Shown: positions 52,439-62,493 of the stretch, piece after piece
Numbering within the stretch: the first letter of the stretch is position 1
Layout: the number at the start of each line of letters is the position of its first letter
Assembly: GCF_029223185.1 (NCBI RefSeq)
Contig: NZ_JARHUG010000001.1
Span: 310,001-374,000, forward strand
Source of the DNA: Aliiglaciecola sp. CAU 1673
GTDB lineage: Bacteria > Pseudomonadota > Gammaproteobacteria > Enterobacterales > Alteromonadaceae
Direction of reading: 5' to 3'
DNA: 64,000 nt
The notes under the pieces: generated by a model
What the model saw: only the letters and a program-made list of their open reading frames with translations
Databases searched by the model: none
Told to the model about the DNA's origin: nothing
Made by a program: the position numbers and the translations under genes

Positions 52439-52921
52439 ATGACAACCTCAACAATCAATTTTGAAGCACTAGATAAGGCCCATTGGTCGGCGCAAGACAG
52501 GCAAAACGTAAAATCCGTGCTGCATTTTGTGCAAAGACTAATGAACGAACATCAGCTGGACCGCATTGAACAAGAATATATTTTGGCCCCCTATAAGCAG
52601 CACAACCGCAGTATGCAGGACGGTATCAGTGGCCTGGTGCAATACTTTCAGACGCTGATAAAACGCTTTCCGGAATTCTCTTATGAGGTAAAGCAAGTGC
52701 TGGTGGACGGAAACTTGGTGACCTTGCATTCTCATGCCACGGTAAGCAAGAAACACCGTGGCAACGATAAAAAAGGCTTTAACATTATCGACACCTGGCG
52801 GATTGAAGACGGCATCCTTGTGGAACATTGGGATGCCGTGCAACCTCTGGACGGCTTTATGCGCTGGTATTACTGGATGACCGGTGGAGCCATTCGTAAT
52901 AACAACGGTGTGTTCAGGTAA
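52439..52921 (+). CDS. SnoaL-like (NTF2-fold) protein
   Basis: 160 residues with CAGGAG before the ATG. The NTF2-like cone fold is suggested by QRLMNEHQLDRIEQEYILAPYKQHNRSMQDG, FSYEVKQVLVDGNLVTLHSHATV and TWRIEDGILVEHWDAVQPL, the SnoaL polyketide-cyclase pattern of small-molecule binding proteins. The HxlR-SnoaL divergent pair is common and is usually linked to reactive electrophile or quinone response. Confidence 0.85.
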   Translation: MTTSTINFEALDKAHWSAQDRQNVKSVLHFVQRLMNEHQLDRIEQEYILAPYKQHNRSMQDGISGLVQYFQTLIKRFPEFSYEVKQVLVDGNLVTLHSHATVSKKHRGNDKKGFNIIDTWRIEDGILVEHWDAVQPLDGFMRWYYWMTGGAIRNNNGVFR

Positions 52922-53052
52922 TCAGATGATGGGATTTTCGTTTCAATCTTGCCTGCGGAAAAGATGCGGAGAGTTTAGGGAAAAGTGAGCCCTGCAAGCC
53001 CGAGACCTTGATAGGGGGGAGGCTCGAACAATTTAGCAAGGCACAGAAAAAT

Positions 53053-53074
53053 AAAAGGCGAGACTATGCTCGCC
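53053..53074 (-). terminator. Terminator of the second paralogous lipoprotein gene
   Basis: GGCGAG/CTCGCC stem (53057-53074) with a six-base loop and, on the minus strand, a following T-run. Similar in sequence and position to the terminator at 41381, as expected if the gene pair was duplicated together with its terminator. Confidence 0.7.
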
Positions 53075-53092
53075 CTGCAAACTGCATTAGTT

Positions 53093-54439
53093 TCAGTTTA
53101 ATCTGATATTGAGATAGATGCCTTTGAAGTTGTCCATCATCCCAGCTTCATACCAGCTATTGGCACGTGAAGCTGTGACGGCACCTTTTAGATACTCTTC
53201 ATAGTCACTATGGCCATAATCACTTAAGTAAAATCTAACTCTGCTGAAGTCAGCATTCTCAAACCGATTTTCCAGAGAGTCTTGAAGTTTTAAATCGGGC
53301 ATTACACCAGACACCGGCGCAGTTATGCGCCAATATATCTCATCTCCATTGGCTTCATCGGCATTGACATAGATACTAAAACGATCCAAGTCCTCATCCG
53401 TGCTACTGAAGTCATAGGTGGTGGTGTTACCTGTGTCCATGCCTTCCAACAATTGAACAAAGCTATCCAGAAATTCCTGGCCCGGATAAATTGCTTCGAA
53501 AAAGCCGGCCTGACCATTGCTGGGCACTCTGCGAAGTACAGTAGAGTAGACTCTGATTTCCATATCCTCTAAATATTCAGTTTTAAGGACACTGTATTGC
53601 AGGAAATTCTGATTACTCATTTCAGGGAAAACGTAAAGGTCCGTCGCAAAATAGGGCTCGCTATCGACCAGACTCCACTGCGGAGATCTGCCGTCAAATG
53701 AAAAGCTGAACCAGTCGGTTCTGTAATCTGGCTCAATCACCCCACTTACTGCCGCTTCAATGGGTATGCCGGTAGAGGTGAAGTGTTCTTTTCTTAAATA
53801 AATGGTGTCCTCTTGACCCACAGGTACTTTGGCTGCAAAGGCTTCCCTAAATGTTTCAGATTTCAGCGTAACATCAACGTATTCATCAGAAGAGCAGACT
53901 TCTACATTTAATTCTGTGTAGGAAGATAACCACGCAAAGCGTTGAGCTGCCTTCATTTCGTAGCCATCAAATGTGGCAGCAAGATCACCCGCGTTAAGCG
54001 TAATGGTGCGGCAGTCGCAACCGCTATGATCGTTTGTATTGGCAAATTTGATCACGCCAAGATCCATGGCGCCTGTATTCAGCAGTGATTCGATAGCTGT
54101 CCTGCCACGGTTTCCTGAACTGCCCTGCCCAATTACAGATACGTGGGCAGCATTAGCCGGCCAATCAGTTTGTAGTTTGCCTAAACTGTCAGTTTGTACT
54201 GATTTGACGATACTCCCTTGAGCGTCATGAATCAGCACCTCAGCCCCAGCAAGGGGAGATTCAATATCACAATAGTTGTACTGCACTGTCTCTAATATGA
54301 GTTTCGGTGCAGCTGAAGGCGGGGTGACACTATTGCCACCCCCGTTTGCTGGTGTTGTTTGTTTGTCTCCACTGCTGCCACCACCACAGGCTGTTAATGC
54401 AGTGATGCTGGTGATGAATACAAATTGCTTTAATTCCAT
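53093..54439 (-). CDS. Secreted lipoprotein, paralogue 2 of a dispersed pair
   Basis: 448 residues. Lipobox ALTAC gives Cys18 and is followed by a Gly/Thr/Pro linker. LILETVQYNYCDIESPLAGAEVLIHDAQGSIVKSVQTDSLGKLQTDWPANAAHV is nearly identical to the same region of the protein at 41426, and the two proteins share the Cys-rich (SGCDCRTITL) and acidic C-terminal parts. Function unknown. The upstream promoter region also resembles that of paralogue 1. Confidence 0.78.
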   Translation of the reverse strand: MELKQFVFITSITALTACGGGSSGDKQTTPANGGGNSVTPPSAAPKLILETVQYNYCDIESPLAGAEVLIHDAQGSIVKSVQTDSLGKLQTDWPANAAHVSVIGQGSSGNRGRTAIESLLNTGAMDLGVIKFANTNDHSGCDCRTITLNAGDLAATFDGYEMKAAQRFAWLSSYTELNVEVCSSDEYVDVTLKSETFREAFAAKVPVGQEDTIYLRKEHFTSTGIPIEAAVSGVIEPDYRTDWFSFSFDGRSPQWSLVDSEPYFATDLYVFPEMSNQNFLQYSVLKTEYLEDMEIRVYSTVLRRVPSNGQAGFFEAIYPGQEFLDSFVQLLEGMDTGNTTTYDFSSTDEDLDRFSIYVNADEANGDEIYWRITAPVSGVMPDLKLQDSLENRFENADFSRVRFYLSDYGHSDYEEYLKGAVTASRANSWYEAGMMDNFKGIYLNIRLN

Positions 54440-54537
54440 TTCCCTTACCTAATAGTGATTCCGCTTCCCCTTTTGAAAGCGGGTGCATTATATATATGGG
54501 GAAAAGGAAATTGGAGAAGATTTCAACAATTCCAGTA

Positions 54538-55962
54538 CTACTGTTTACCAGCCAGTTCCTTCAAAATAATCATCCAGTGATCCAGGCCGCCATAGAAGGT
54601 GGCTTTGGGCAGGCGCTCATTTAACCCATGGGCGTACACATCATCCGGGTTCATAAAGGCGCTGGCGATACCGAAGGTGGGAATGCCCCTGGCACGAAAA
54701 TACATGCCGTCGGTGGCGCCTGCTTCCATAATGCCGGTCAGGGGTACGCCGGGATAGCGGCTATGTATTGCTTTGCTGACCGCGGCCAGTACATCCTCAC
54801 GTAGTTCGGAAATCGGGCTTTCCACCGGCTCGCCCAACACTTTGAAATTCACGGCGGGATTATTGACCTGTTGCTCCAGGGTCTTTTTCACTTCTGCCAC
54901 CGGCGTACCGGGGAAAATCCGGCAGTTGATGGTGGTACTCGCCGACTGTGGCAGGGCATTTTCGGCATGACCGCCGCTTAGCAGGGTCGGTACGCAGGTG
55001 GTGCGGGTCATACCTACATAAGAAGGCTCCTGGGCCAGGCGCTGTGCGGCTTTTTCATCAAAAGGGTTATCTGCGAAGGCAAGCATGGCCGCGCCCAGTT
55101 CACCACCGAGCTTTTCGCCGCTTAAGCGCAGGTAATCGCGGATCATTTTGCTGTCCTGCACCGGGAACTGGTATTGCTGAATGTTTTGCAGTGCTGCCAT
55201 CAGCTCATAAATCGCATTGTCGGCGCGGGGTCTGGAGCTATGTCCGCCTGGATTGGTGACGCTAAGTTCAAAGCTGGCGTAGGTTTTCTCCGCGGCCTGG
55301 ATCTGATAGACCAGCGCGTTACCCTGGCTGTCCAGATCGCCGCCACCGGCATCGGTGTTTAAGGCAAACTCTGCCTGTGTCAGCTGCGCATAGTCATTGG
55401 CCAGCATTTTGGTGGTGTGCATATCGGTTTCTTCATCACCACTAAACACAATCACCAGATCGCGGTGGGGGACAAAGCCTTCCTGCTTAAGGCGGATAAA
55501 GGTGGACACCAGCATGGTTACCCCCAGCTTATTATCCAAGGTGCCGCGGCCATAGAAAAACCTATCATCTTCGGTCAGTTCAAAAGGCGGGCGCTGCCAA
55601 TCCTTATCCAGGGCTTCCACTACATCCATATGCGCCAGCAGCAAAATGGGCGCTTTGCCCGAACTGCCGTCTCCGGCGTAGCGCACGACCAGGGCGGCGC
55701 TATCGTGTTTAGGCAGTATATGGATGGCTTGATCGGCAAATCCGGCAGCCTTTAGTTCGCCAACCAGATAGTTAACCATCTCTGGCACCTTGCCACGGCC
55801 CTCGACCGTGGGGATGGCAATAATATTGCGGTAAATCTCCAGGGCTTTTTGTGCTTGCGGCGAGTTTTCAGGCAGGGCCTGTAGTGGCGTACTTAACAGC
55901 AACGCGCCCACAAAAAGGGATTTCAGTGAGCTGGTTGCGAGGGCGCTGAATTGGTTTTTCAT
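54538..55962 (-). CDS. Secreted M20-family metallopeptidase
   Basis: 474 residues with a signal peptide ending near residue 30. M20 zinc sites: LLLAHMDVV (His111, Asp113), YGRGTLDNKLG (bridging Asp143), SGDEETD (catalytic Glu177/178). The dimerisation domain follows (from about 230), and GATDGMYFRARGIPTFG is the C-terminal signature. Related enzymes are carboxypeptidase/dipeptidase or amidase types. Transcribed alone, divergent from the M28 peptidase. Confidence 0.9.
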   Translation of the reverse strand: MKNQFSALATSSLKSLFVGALLLSTPLQALPENSPQAQKALEIYRNIIAIPTVEGRGKVPEMVNYLVGELKAAGFADQAIHILPKHDSAALVVRYAGDGSSGKAPILLLAHMDVVEALDKDWQRPPFELTEDDRFFYGRGTLDNKLGVTMLVSTFIRLKQEGFVPHRDLVIVFSGDEETDMHTTKMLANDYAQLTQAEFALNTDAGGGDLDSQGNALVYQIQAAEKTYASFELSVTNPGGHSSRPRADNAIYELMAALQNIQQYQFPVQDSKMIRDYLRLSGEKLGGELGAAMLAFADNPFDEKAAQRLAQEPSYVGMTRTTCVPTLLSGGHAENALPQSASTTINCRIFPGTPVAEVKKTLEQQVNNPAVNFKVLGEPVESPISELREDVLAAVSKAIHSRYPGVPLTGIMEAGATDGMYFRARGIPTFGIASAFMNPDDVYAHGLNERLPKATFYGGLDHWMIILKELAGKQ

Positions 55963-56203
55963 ATTGTCTCTCTGCTGAAACAGGAATGCCTGGATAGGAT
56001 TTTAGAGCGGTTAACCCGGTGGCATAAGATAGCATGCCGGTATGGATTGGGCTGGGTGGCCAGCAAACTTTATTTTGATCTCCCACGGCTGCCGCCAGTA
56101 AAAGTTTTACCGCAGCAGGAAGACCCTTGGTCGATTGTGAGCTCTGCTGCCGATAGCAGGCATGCTAGGTTGTGGGAATTTTTTACTAACACGGGGCAAG
56201 ATC

Positions 56204-57568
56204 ATGATAAGAAAAGCAAAGGCTTTGATATTGCTGGGATTATTCAGTGGCGCCGGTATGGCCAATCAACTGGGCGATGAAGCACAGTTGCACAAGATAG
56301 CAGAGCAGATATCCGCTGAACGTATAGAACAAGATATTCGCACCCTGGTGGCTTTTGGTACCCGTCATACCCTCTCAGAGACGAAATCTGATAAGCGCGG
56401 TATCGGCGCGGCCAGGCGCTGGGTCAAGGCTGAGTTTGACAAAATATCGGCAGAGTGTGGTGGCTGTCTGGAAGTCCGTTTTCAATCCGGCGTGATTAAG
56501 GGGGAAAAGCGTATTCCCAATGCCACCGATGTGGTCAGCGTGATTGCCATTCAAAAAGGCCAGACCGATCCTTCCCGCTATGTGGTGATGTCAGGTGACA
56601 TTGATTCGCGCGTCTCCGATGTAATGGACGCCACCTCCGATGCCCCCGGCGCCAACGATAATGCTTCTGGCGTAGCTGGGGTGCTGGAAGCTGCGAGGGT
56701 GCTGAGCCAGTATCATTTCCACGGCTCCATTGTCTATGCAGCGCTGGCCGGGGAAGAGCAGGGCTTGTTTGGCGGTAAAATTATGGCCGAACAGGCGGTG
56801 AAAGACGGCTGGCGTGTAAAGGCTGTGCTCAATAACGATATGATTGGCAATAGCAGCGGCATTAACGGGGTGATGGATAACACCAGTGCGCGCCTTTTTT
56901 CAGAAGGCACCCGTGCGGTGGAAACCGCAGAAGAGGCGATGCGCCGTCGCTTCACCGGTGGTGAAGTAGATTCGCCTTCGCGAAATTTGGCACGCTACAT
57001 CGATGTTATTGCCGACCGCTATATTCCTAATCTCGATACCATGATGGTTTATCGTCTGGATCGCTATGGTCGGGGTGGCCATCACCGCCCCTTCAATGAG
57101 GCCGGCTTTCCCGCCATCCGCATAATGGAAACCAATGAACATTATGATCGTCAGCATCAGGATCTGCGCACAGAAAATGGCATTGTCTATGGAGACACCA
57201 TCGACGGCGTAGATTTCAACTATGCAGCCAAGTTAACTGCCCTTAATGCGGTATCCCTGGCCAGTATGGCCTGGGCACCAAGCCCGCCGGCCAAAGTAGA
57301 AATTCACGGTGCGGTAGAGCCCCATACAAGATTAACCTGGGCTCCAGCCAAAGGCGAAGAAGCCAACATGCTCAAGGGCTACAAAATTTACTGGCGCTAT
57401 ACCGATCAGCCGCAGTGGCAGTTCAGCCGCTTTGTGGGCAAGGTCAATGAATTCACCTTAAAGAATGTGATTATCGACAATTATTTCTTCGGGGTGGCCA
57501 GCGTAGCGCAAAACGGTATTGAGAGCCCGGTAGTGTTTCCGGGAGCGGCCGGCAGTTTCGGAGAGTAA
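56204..57568 (+). CDS. Secreted M28-family metallopeptidase with a substituted zinc ligand
   Basis: 454 residues with a short signal peptide (LILLGLFSGAGMA). M28 motifs: DAPGANDNASGVAGV (bridging Asp152), LAGEEQGL (catalytic Glu184, ligand Glu185), NNDMIGN (Asp212) and GGHHRPFNEAGFP (His). The strand that normally reads SGHYDS reads SGDIDSRVSD here, so the first His ligand is Asp132. The last ~100 residues form a fibronectin type III-like domain (PPAKVEIHGAVEPHTRLTWAP). ATG 56204 is preferred to the frame start at 56162. Probably an aminopeptidase-like exoenzyme. Confidence 0.88.
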   Translation: MIRKAKALILLGLFSGAGMANQLGDEAQLHKIAEQISAERIEQDIRTLVAFGTRHTLSETKSDKRGIGAARRWVKAEFDKISAECGGCLEVRFQSGVIKGEKRIPNATDVVSVIAIQKGQTDPSRYVVMSGDIDSRVSDVMDATSDAPGANDNASGVAGVLEAARVLSQYHFHGSIVYAALAGEEQGLFGGKIMAEQAVKDGWRVKAVLNNDMIGNSSGINGVMDNTSARLFSEGTRAVETAEEAMRRRFTGGEVDSPSRNLARYIDVIADRYIPNLDTMMVYRLDRYGRGGHHRPFNEAGFPAIRIMETNEHYDRQHQDLRTENGIVYGDTIDGVDFNYAAKLTALNAVSLASMAWAPSPPAKVEIHGAVEPHTRLTWAPAKGEEANMLKGYKIYWRYTDQPQWQFSRFVGKVNEFTLKNVIIDNYFFGVASVAQNGIESPVVFPGAAGSFGE

Positions 57569-57761
57569 CTTCGCAAATGACCTCGTAGTTGAGGGAGAGC
57601 AGTCTTGCCACTGCTTCTCCTTCGTTCATATTTGAAAATGTAATTTGCATAGCTCAGAAAGATTTTCATCTTGAGATAATCTTTTTCCAGAACCTATCGT
57701 AATTTCTTTACTTGAATTACAGTTCTTAGCCAAGCAAAGCTTGCATATGGAAAGGACCTCT

Positions 57762-59714
57762 ATGAAATTCAGCTTACGCATCAAAACCTGGGTTTTAGCC
57801 GTTGCCTTAGTCCCGCTTCTTCTGTCGATGGTTTTCTCTGTCTGGCGTTCCATCAATACGTTGGATGGCCTAAATGAAGATCGTCTGGTTTCTATCCGAG
57901 AAATCAAAGCCGCCCAACTCACGGGTTTATTTGAAAGAATCCAAAAAGGCCTCGAAGTGGTTACTGATGTGGCAGGCATGCATATCAATGAGTTGGATAA
58001 TCCAGAGATCCACAAGCTTTTTACCGGCATCAATACCCATCTGCAGTTTTACGATATTTTTATCATCCGCCCAGATGGGTTGGTGCAATACACCGTAGCC
58101 AGGGAAGCGGATTATCGGTCCAATCTGAAAAGCGGCCCTTATGCCAATAGCGGTTTGGGCAAGATGTTTCACCGTATCCAGCAGTCCAGTGCTGAGCTGG
58201 TGATGGAAGATTTTGCCCCCTATGCCCCTTCTAACAATCATCCCGCTGCCTTTATGGGCAGGCCGATGATGGTTGATGGGCAAAAATGGGTGGTGGCTAT
58301 TCAGATCCCCTTAGATCGCATCAACGCCTTGATGAACCTCCGAGAGGGGATGGGGCAAAGTGGTGAAACCTATCTGGTCGGCAGCGACTACCGCATGCGT
58401 TCAGATTCTTATCTCGACCCCAAAGGGCACTCAGTGCAGGCTTCATTTGCAGGCACGGTTGACCAAAATGGTGTCGATTCTGACGCAGTAAAAGACGCCT
58501 TGGCTGGAAATACCAGTGTCGCTTATATCATCGATTACAACGGTAACAGTGTGCTTTCGGCTTATGCGCCTTTTGAGATGTTTGGGGTGAAATGGGCGAT
58601 TTTGGCGGAGATCGATGAGGCCGAAATTAAGGCGCCGATTCGGACATCCATTTCCTCAAACGGGGTGATTGTATTGTTGGCAACTGCACTGGCGGTGGTC
58701 GCCGCGTTCCTGGTTACCAAGGCGGTGATGGGACCGCTGGGCGGTGAACCGGTGGAAATGAATGCTATAGCAGCGCGTGTTGCTGAGGGTGATTTAAGCT
58801 TCCAAATGGAGCAAGGAGAGCCAGGTAGTCTGAAAGCCAACCTGAAAACCATGCTGGATAATCTTCGTCAATTGCTGCAAGGGATCAAAGATTCCTCCGA
58901 GCAGTTGTCTGCTGCCTCAGTAGAGTTGAGTGCGGTGACCGAAGATGCCGAACGCAATCTGACTCAACAAAACACCCAGCTAGTCGAAGCAGTGGCGGCG
59001 GTAAACCAGATGGCTAGCTCCATTGGCGAGGTCGCCGACAGCGCCAGTGGGGCGGCGACCGATTCGCGTAAAGCCTCTGATGATTGTCACCAGGGATTAA
59101 CCAAGGTGAAGCAAACTTCTCATCAGGTAAATGCTTTGGAAGAGGAAGTGGTGAAGAGCCACCAAGGCGTGTTGTCATTGGTGGAAAGCACCAAAGCCAT
59201 TACCTCCGTGTTGGACGTGATTCGTGGGGTGGCCGAGCAAACTAATTTGCTGGCACTAAATGCCGCCATCGAGGCGGCGCGTGCGGGTGAAAACGGGCGT
59301 GGTTTTGCGGTTGTGGCCGATGAAGTGCGCAATTTGGCCCATCGCAGCCAGGAATCAACGGTACAGATTGAGAAAATGATTTCTACTATACAAAGTCAGA
59401 TAGGTTTGACTGTTGATGCCATGGAAAAGTCCAAAGAGCGCGTCAGTCATACCCATCAAGCCGCAATGGAAGCCGGTCAGGCTATCGAGCAGGTGTTGGA
59501 AGCCGTTAAAGCCTTGACTGATCAGTCCATCCGGGTCTCCAGCGCCACCGAGCAGCAGGCGGTAACGGCAAACTCAGTGAACGGCAATTTACTTACCATT
59601 CGCGACATTGCCACACAGACCATATCTGGTGCGAACCAAACCAGCGCCTCCAGCGCAGAATTGGCGAGATTAGCATCGGGACTTAGCAATATGGTGGAAG
59701 AATTCCGCCTTTAA
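57762..59714 (+). CDS. Transmembrane methyl-accepting chemotaxis protein
   Basis: 650 residues, start ATG 57762 behind AAAGGA. Span 1 near residues 9-29 ([19 protein letters not shown]), a ~265-residue periplasmic sensor of the double Cache type ([29 protein letters not shown] ... [18 protein letters not shown]), span 2 ([21 protein letters not shown]), HAMP, and the signalling hairpin [37 protein letters not shown]. Ligand unknown; small organic compounds are typical for this sensor. A terminator follows at 59726. Confidence 0.92.
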   Translation: MKFSLRIKTWVLAVALVPLLLSMVFSVWRSINTLDGLNEDRLVSIREIKAAQLTGLFERIQKGLEVVTDVAGMHINELDNPEIHKLFTGINTHLQFYDIFIIRPDGLVQYTVAREADYRSNLKSGPYANSGLGKMFHRIQQSSAELVMEDFAPYAPSNNHPAAFMGRPMMVDGQKWVVAIQIPLDRINALMNLREGMGQSGETYLVGSDYRMRSDSYLDPKGHSVQASFAGTVDQNGVDSDAVKDALAGNTSVAYIIDYNGNSVLSAYAPFEMFGVKWAILAEIDEAEIKAPIRTSISSNGVIVLLATALAVVAAFLVTKAVMGPLGGEPVEMNAIAARVAEGDLSFQMEQGEPGSLKANLKTMLDNLRQLLQGIKDSSEQLSAASVELSAVTEDAERNLTQQNTQLVEAVAAVNQMASSIGEVADSASGAATDSRKASDDCHQGLTKVKQTSHQVNALEEEVVKSHQGVLSLVESTKAITSVLDVIRGVAEQTNLLALNAAIEAARAGENGRGFAVVADEVRNLAHRSQESTVQIEKMISTIQSQIGLTVDAMEKSKERVSHTHQAAMEAGQAIEQVLEAVKALTDQSIRVSSATEQQAVTANSVNGNLLTIRDIATQTISGANQTSASSAELARLASGLSNMVEEFRL

Positions 59715-59725
59715 AGCCGACGCAC

Positions 59726-59752
59726 TCAGTGACGAGCGAGGCTCGTCACTGA
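59726..59752. terminator. Bidirectional terminator between convergent genes
   Basis: Perfect 12-base stem TCAGTGACGAGC/GCTCGTCACTGA (59726-59752) with a GAG loop. It overlaps the last codons of the beta-lactamase-like gene (stop at 59746-59748). Confidence 0.75.
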
Positions 59753-60957
59753 CTTTGCAGCAAGCTGGGCAATATATGCTGCTCCATCAGCATTCGCCAC
59801 AGATACTGGCTTTGCTGGCCGTCTTGGTAAGCTCGTCCAAAAAGCACAACCACCGCATCCAGTGACGGCAACACAATAATATATTGCCCGCCGAAACCAT
59901 CCCCACGATAACCTTCGATGGGCTGCCCATTCACCGTGAAATGGGTGATCCACCACTGGTAGCCATAGTCGCTGTTTTGCAGGTCCACGTGCATGCGGGT
60001 GGATTCACGCACCCACTCGGCGGAAATCACCTGCTCGCCATTCCAACTGCCCTCGTTAAGAAACAACTGACCGAATTTGGCAGCGTCCCTGGCGCTTAGG
60101 TATAAAGCACTGCCGGTATGCAGCTGACCATCCAACGCCCAATAGTCGTAGTTGGTGATACCAAGAGGGGCGAACAGATTCTGCTCCATAAAGCTGGTAA
60201 CCGACTGCCCGCTGGCATGCTCCAACAAGCGCCCCAAGGCAAAAGAAACTCCGGTGGAATAGGCGAAGGTAATGCCTGGCTCAGTGGCCATTGGCCGGTT
60301 TAGCAGGAACGCGATGGGATCCTGCGCATTGTTCATCTGTGCATTTAAGTTGCTGCTATCCAGATAATTAACATTCCACTCGTCCCATAAATAGCCATGG
60401 CGCATGGTCAGCCAGTTTTTGAGAGTGATGTTGGATTTTGCTTCGGTCCAATTGCCGATGGGCTGCTTGTGCTGGAAATAATCATGTACTTTGACATCCA
60501 CGCCAGGGATCAGGCCTTGATCGATGGCAATGCCAATCAGAGAAGACACGACGCTTTTGGTGACTGAATTCAGCACATGCAGATTGATGTCCTGGTTATT
60601 GGCCCAGCCATCGGCAATATCCAACGAGGTACGAATGGGTTCGTCAAACAGCAACTTGTTGTTTTTGACGATCAATACGTGATCGACAAAACGGTAGCCC
60701 GACACATCATTGCGGATATTGTCCATCATGGTGGTCAGGGCGTAGTCATTAATGCCAAAGTCAGCCAAGTGGGCAGTTTGCCAACCGTCATTGGCTGCTG
60801 CGGGTGCCTGGTAACTATAAGCGCTTGGCGGTGCTGATGGGGGCGTCGAGTTGCTGTCTGAGCCGCCACCACAAGCGCTCAGTACCACCAAGATACATCC
60901 TGCGCAGGCAGGTCGAATCCATTGAATAGATAGAAAATTCCAGGTCAGCTTTTTCAT
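59746..60957 (-). CDS. Beta-lactamase-fold lipoprotein (serine hydrolase), copy 1
   Basis: 403 residues. Lipobox VVLSAC gives an acylated Cys29 and a Gly/Ser/Pro linker follows. Beta-lactamase/DD-peptidase superfamily motifs: SVTK with nucleophile Ser131 and Lys134, YSTGVSFALG near 233 (the YxN-type Tyr), and a C-terminal GFGGQYIIVLPSLDAVVVLFGRAY strand near 370. Such proteins cleave peptides, esters or beta-lactams; true beta-lactamase activity is not implied. Very similar to the protein at 62494. Translation starts opposite the MCP terminator. Confidence 0.88.
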   Translation of the reverse strand: MKKLTWNFLSIQWIRPACAGCILVVLSACGGGSDSNSTPPSAPPSAYSYQAPAAANDGWQTAHLADFGINDYALTTMMDNIRNDVSGYRFVDHVLIVKNNKLLFDEPIRTSLDIADGWANNQDINLHVLNSVTKSVVSSLIGIAIDQGLIPGVDVKVHDYFQHKQPIGNWTEAKSNITLKNWLTMRHGYLWDEWNVNYLDSSNLNAQMNNAQDPIAFLLNRPMATEPGITFAYSTGVSFALGRLLEHASGQSVTSFMEQNLFAPLGITNYDYWALDGQLHTGSALYLSARDAAKFGQLFLNEGSWNGEQVISAEWVRESTRMHVDLQNSDYGYQWWITHFTVNGQPIEGYRGDGFGGQYIIVLPSLDAVVVLFGRAYQDGQQSQYLWRMLMEQHILPSLLQSQ

Positions 60958-61029
60958 TTGGCACCACCTCTTTTTTCCTTAACACTCTAGAGTAGATGAG
61001 TGGGGACGATTCACTGATACAGTCTGCCG

Positions 61030-62460
61030 TTATTTATGTTTTAGTGCTTGACAGGGAGGAAGGGGGATTTCCCAAATCTGGCGCTCTGTATCCAGTTTGC
61101 CGCCAAGCTCTTGCACGACCACCCTGTCCACAATTTCAATCCCTTTGCTGCCCATGTTCTCAAAGGTATCCATGCCGTTCTTTGCAAAGTTTTTTCTGGT
61201 CCGGTGGATATAAAACTGGTGTGAGACTGGTTTCTCAAATTGTTGTTCAACTTTTTGTAGGCCAAGTATAAAACCCAGCAATCCCCCCCAGGTGGCGGCG
61301 GGGTTATCTGAGTCCCAACCCATCAACGTCGCCAGCTTAACGGTTTCTTTAAAGTCGCCATCGCCATAAAACAAACTGATAAGGCTGGCTCCAAAATTAA
61401 TCCCGGCCGCGAAACAACCATTACAATAAAGCTCTCTGCTACTGATATCGTAGCCGTCTTGCTGCTGCACCTGATAGCGTTGGTACAATTCATCGCGGAC
61501 GCTTTCCCATGGTGTCTGCTGCTTGTAGGCGGCCAATACAAAGTCGTACATGGCAGCCACATAGCTATGCTCTGGCAAATAGCCCCTGGCAAGTGCTGCC
61601 CTTTTCTGTAGCTGAGGACCAATAGGCTGCTCGGCAGATACGCTGGCCGCCAGGGCATGCAGAATGACATAAAATTCTGCCGCCCAGGCGGCGTTGTCTC
61701 TGGCCACCGTGCGAATCGGAAGGTGGGCTAAACTCAGGGCAATGTCAGGCCGATTGGGTGCAAATAACCCAAAAATCTCGGTGCTCAGTTGGGCGTCGAT
61801 CATGTCATAGTGCTGGTTATTCTGCGGCGCGCTGGTATCAGGCGGTAGCATGCCCTGTTGGTGCATCAAATCGAATGCCCGCTGGTTGCTAACCCACAGG
61901 TAGTTTTCCGGCTTCCCTTCTTGGTTTTTATAGGGGGTGGCTGCATCCGTGTAGATATGGGTCAGCCATCCGGCTCTGATTTGCTCAGGTGACAGGCGTG
62001 TAACCTTGAGAGTATGCAGCAAGTGCTGGTACATATACTCGATATCGGTATCATCATCCGCCCCCCAGGCTTCGCCGGGCGGTACCAGCACAAAATCGAT
62101 GGTTTCTGACAAATGGCTGGGAATTCCTTGCCCCCAAATGCTGGGCTTATCGGGCTTTCCCCAGTCGTCGCGGGTATAAAAACGGCCAAAAGGCCCTTCG
62201 CCGCCTATTTTATCCATTTCCGTTACCAGGCCGGTCCAATTGGCAATGCTTTGCCCTAACCAAAAGCCAGCCAGTTTGTCCTGATAAGCGCGCCGGGAGA
62301 CAATACTGGTCTGCTGCCCCTTATCGGCTGCACAAAAAGCCGGCGCACTGGCATGGGCCGCGCTCATCACTTCCCAGGTCACAAGTATGGTTAGTAACGA
62401 TGCCATAAGCGGACGTCGAATCGCGTTGTTGTTTGGGCCGTTGGCGATGGTCACGGTCAA
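61030..62460 (-). CDS. Secreted ADP-ribosylglycohydrolase family protein
   Basis: 476 residues with a signal peptide (LMASLLTILVTWEVMSAAHA). ARH-fold motifs: KLAGFWLGQSIANWTGLVTEMDK at the start (GxxLG), WGADDDTDIEYMYQHLL (metal-binding Asp cluster) and GWDSDNPAATWGGLLG near the end (the DxDxD/N second metal cluster), as in ARH/DraG-type enzymes that remove ADP-ribose. The start is TTG 62460 or GTG 62454; AAGGAG precedes both. An exported form is uncommon. It is flanked by the two beta-lactamase-fold lipoprotein genes on the same strand. Confidence 0.83.
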   Translation of the reverse strand: MTVTIANGPNNNAIRRPLMASLLTILVTWEVMSAAHASAPAFCAADKGQQTSIVSRRAYQDKLAGFWLGQSIANWTGLVTEMDKIGGEGPFGRFYTRDDWGKPDKPSIWGQGIPSHLSETIDFVLVPPGEAWGADDDTDIEYMYQHLLHTLKVTRLSPEQIRAGWLTHIYTDAATPYKNQEGKPENYLWVSNQRAFDLMHQQGMLPPDTSAPQNNQHYDMIDAQLSTEIFGLFAPNRPDIALSLAHLPIRTVARDNAAWAAEFYVILHALAASVSAEQPIGPQLQKRAALARGYLPEHSYVAAMYDFVLAAYKQQTPWESVRDELYQRYQVQQQDGYDISSRELYCNGCFAAGINFGASLISLFYGDGDFKETVKLATLMGWDSDNPAATWGGLLGFILGLQKVEQQFEKPVSHQFYIHRTRKNFAKNGMDTFENMGSKGIEIVDRVVVQELGGKLDTERQIWEIPLPPCQALKHK

Positions 62461-62493
62461 TACTCTCCTTAACAGCCAACAGAAACTTATCGC

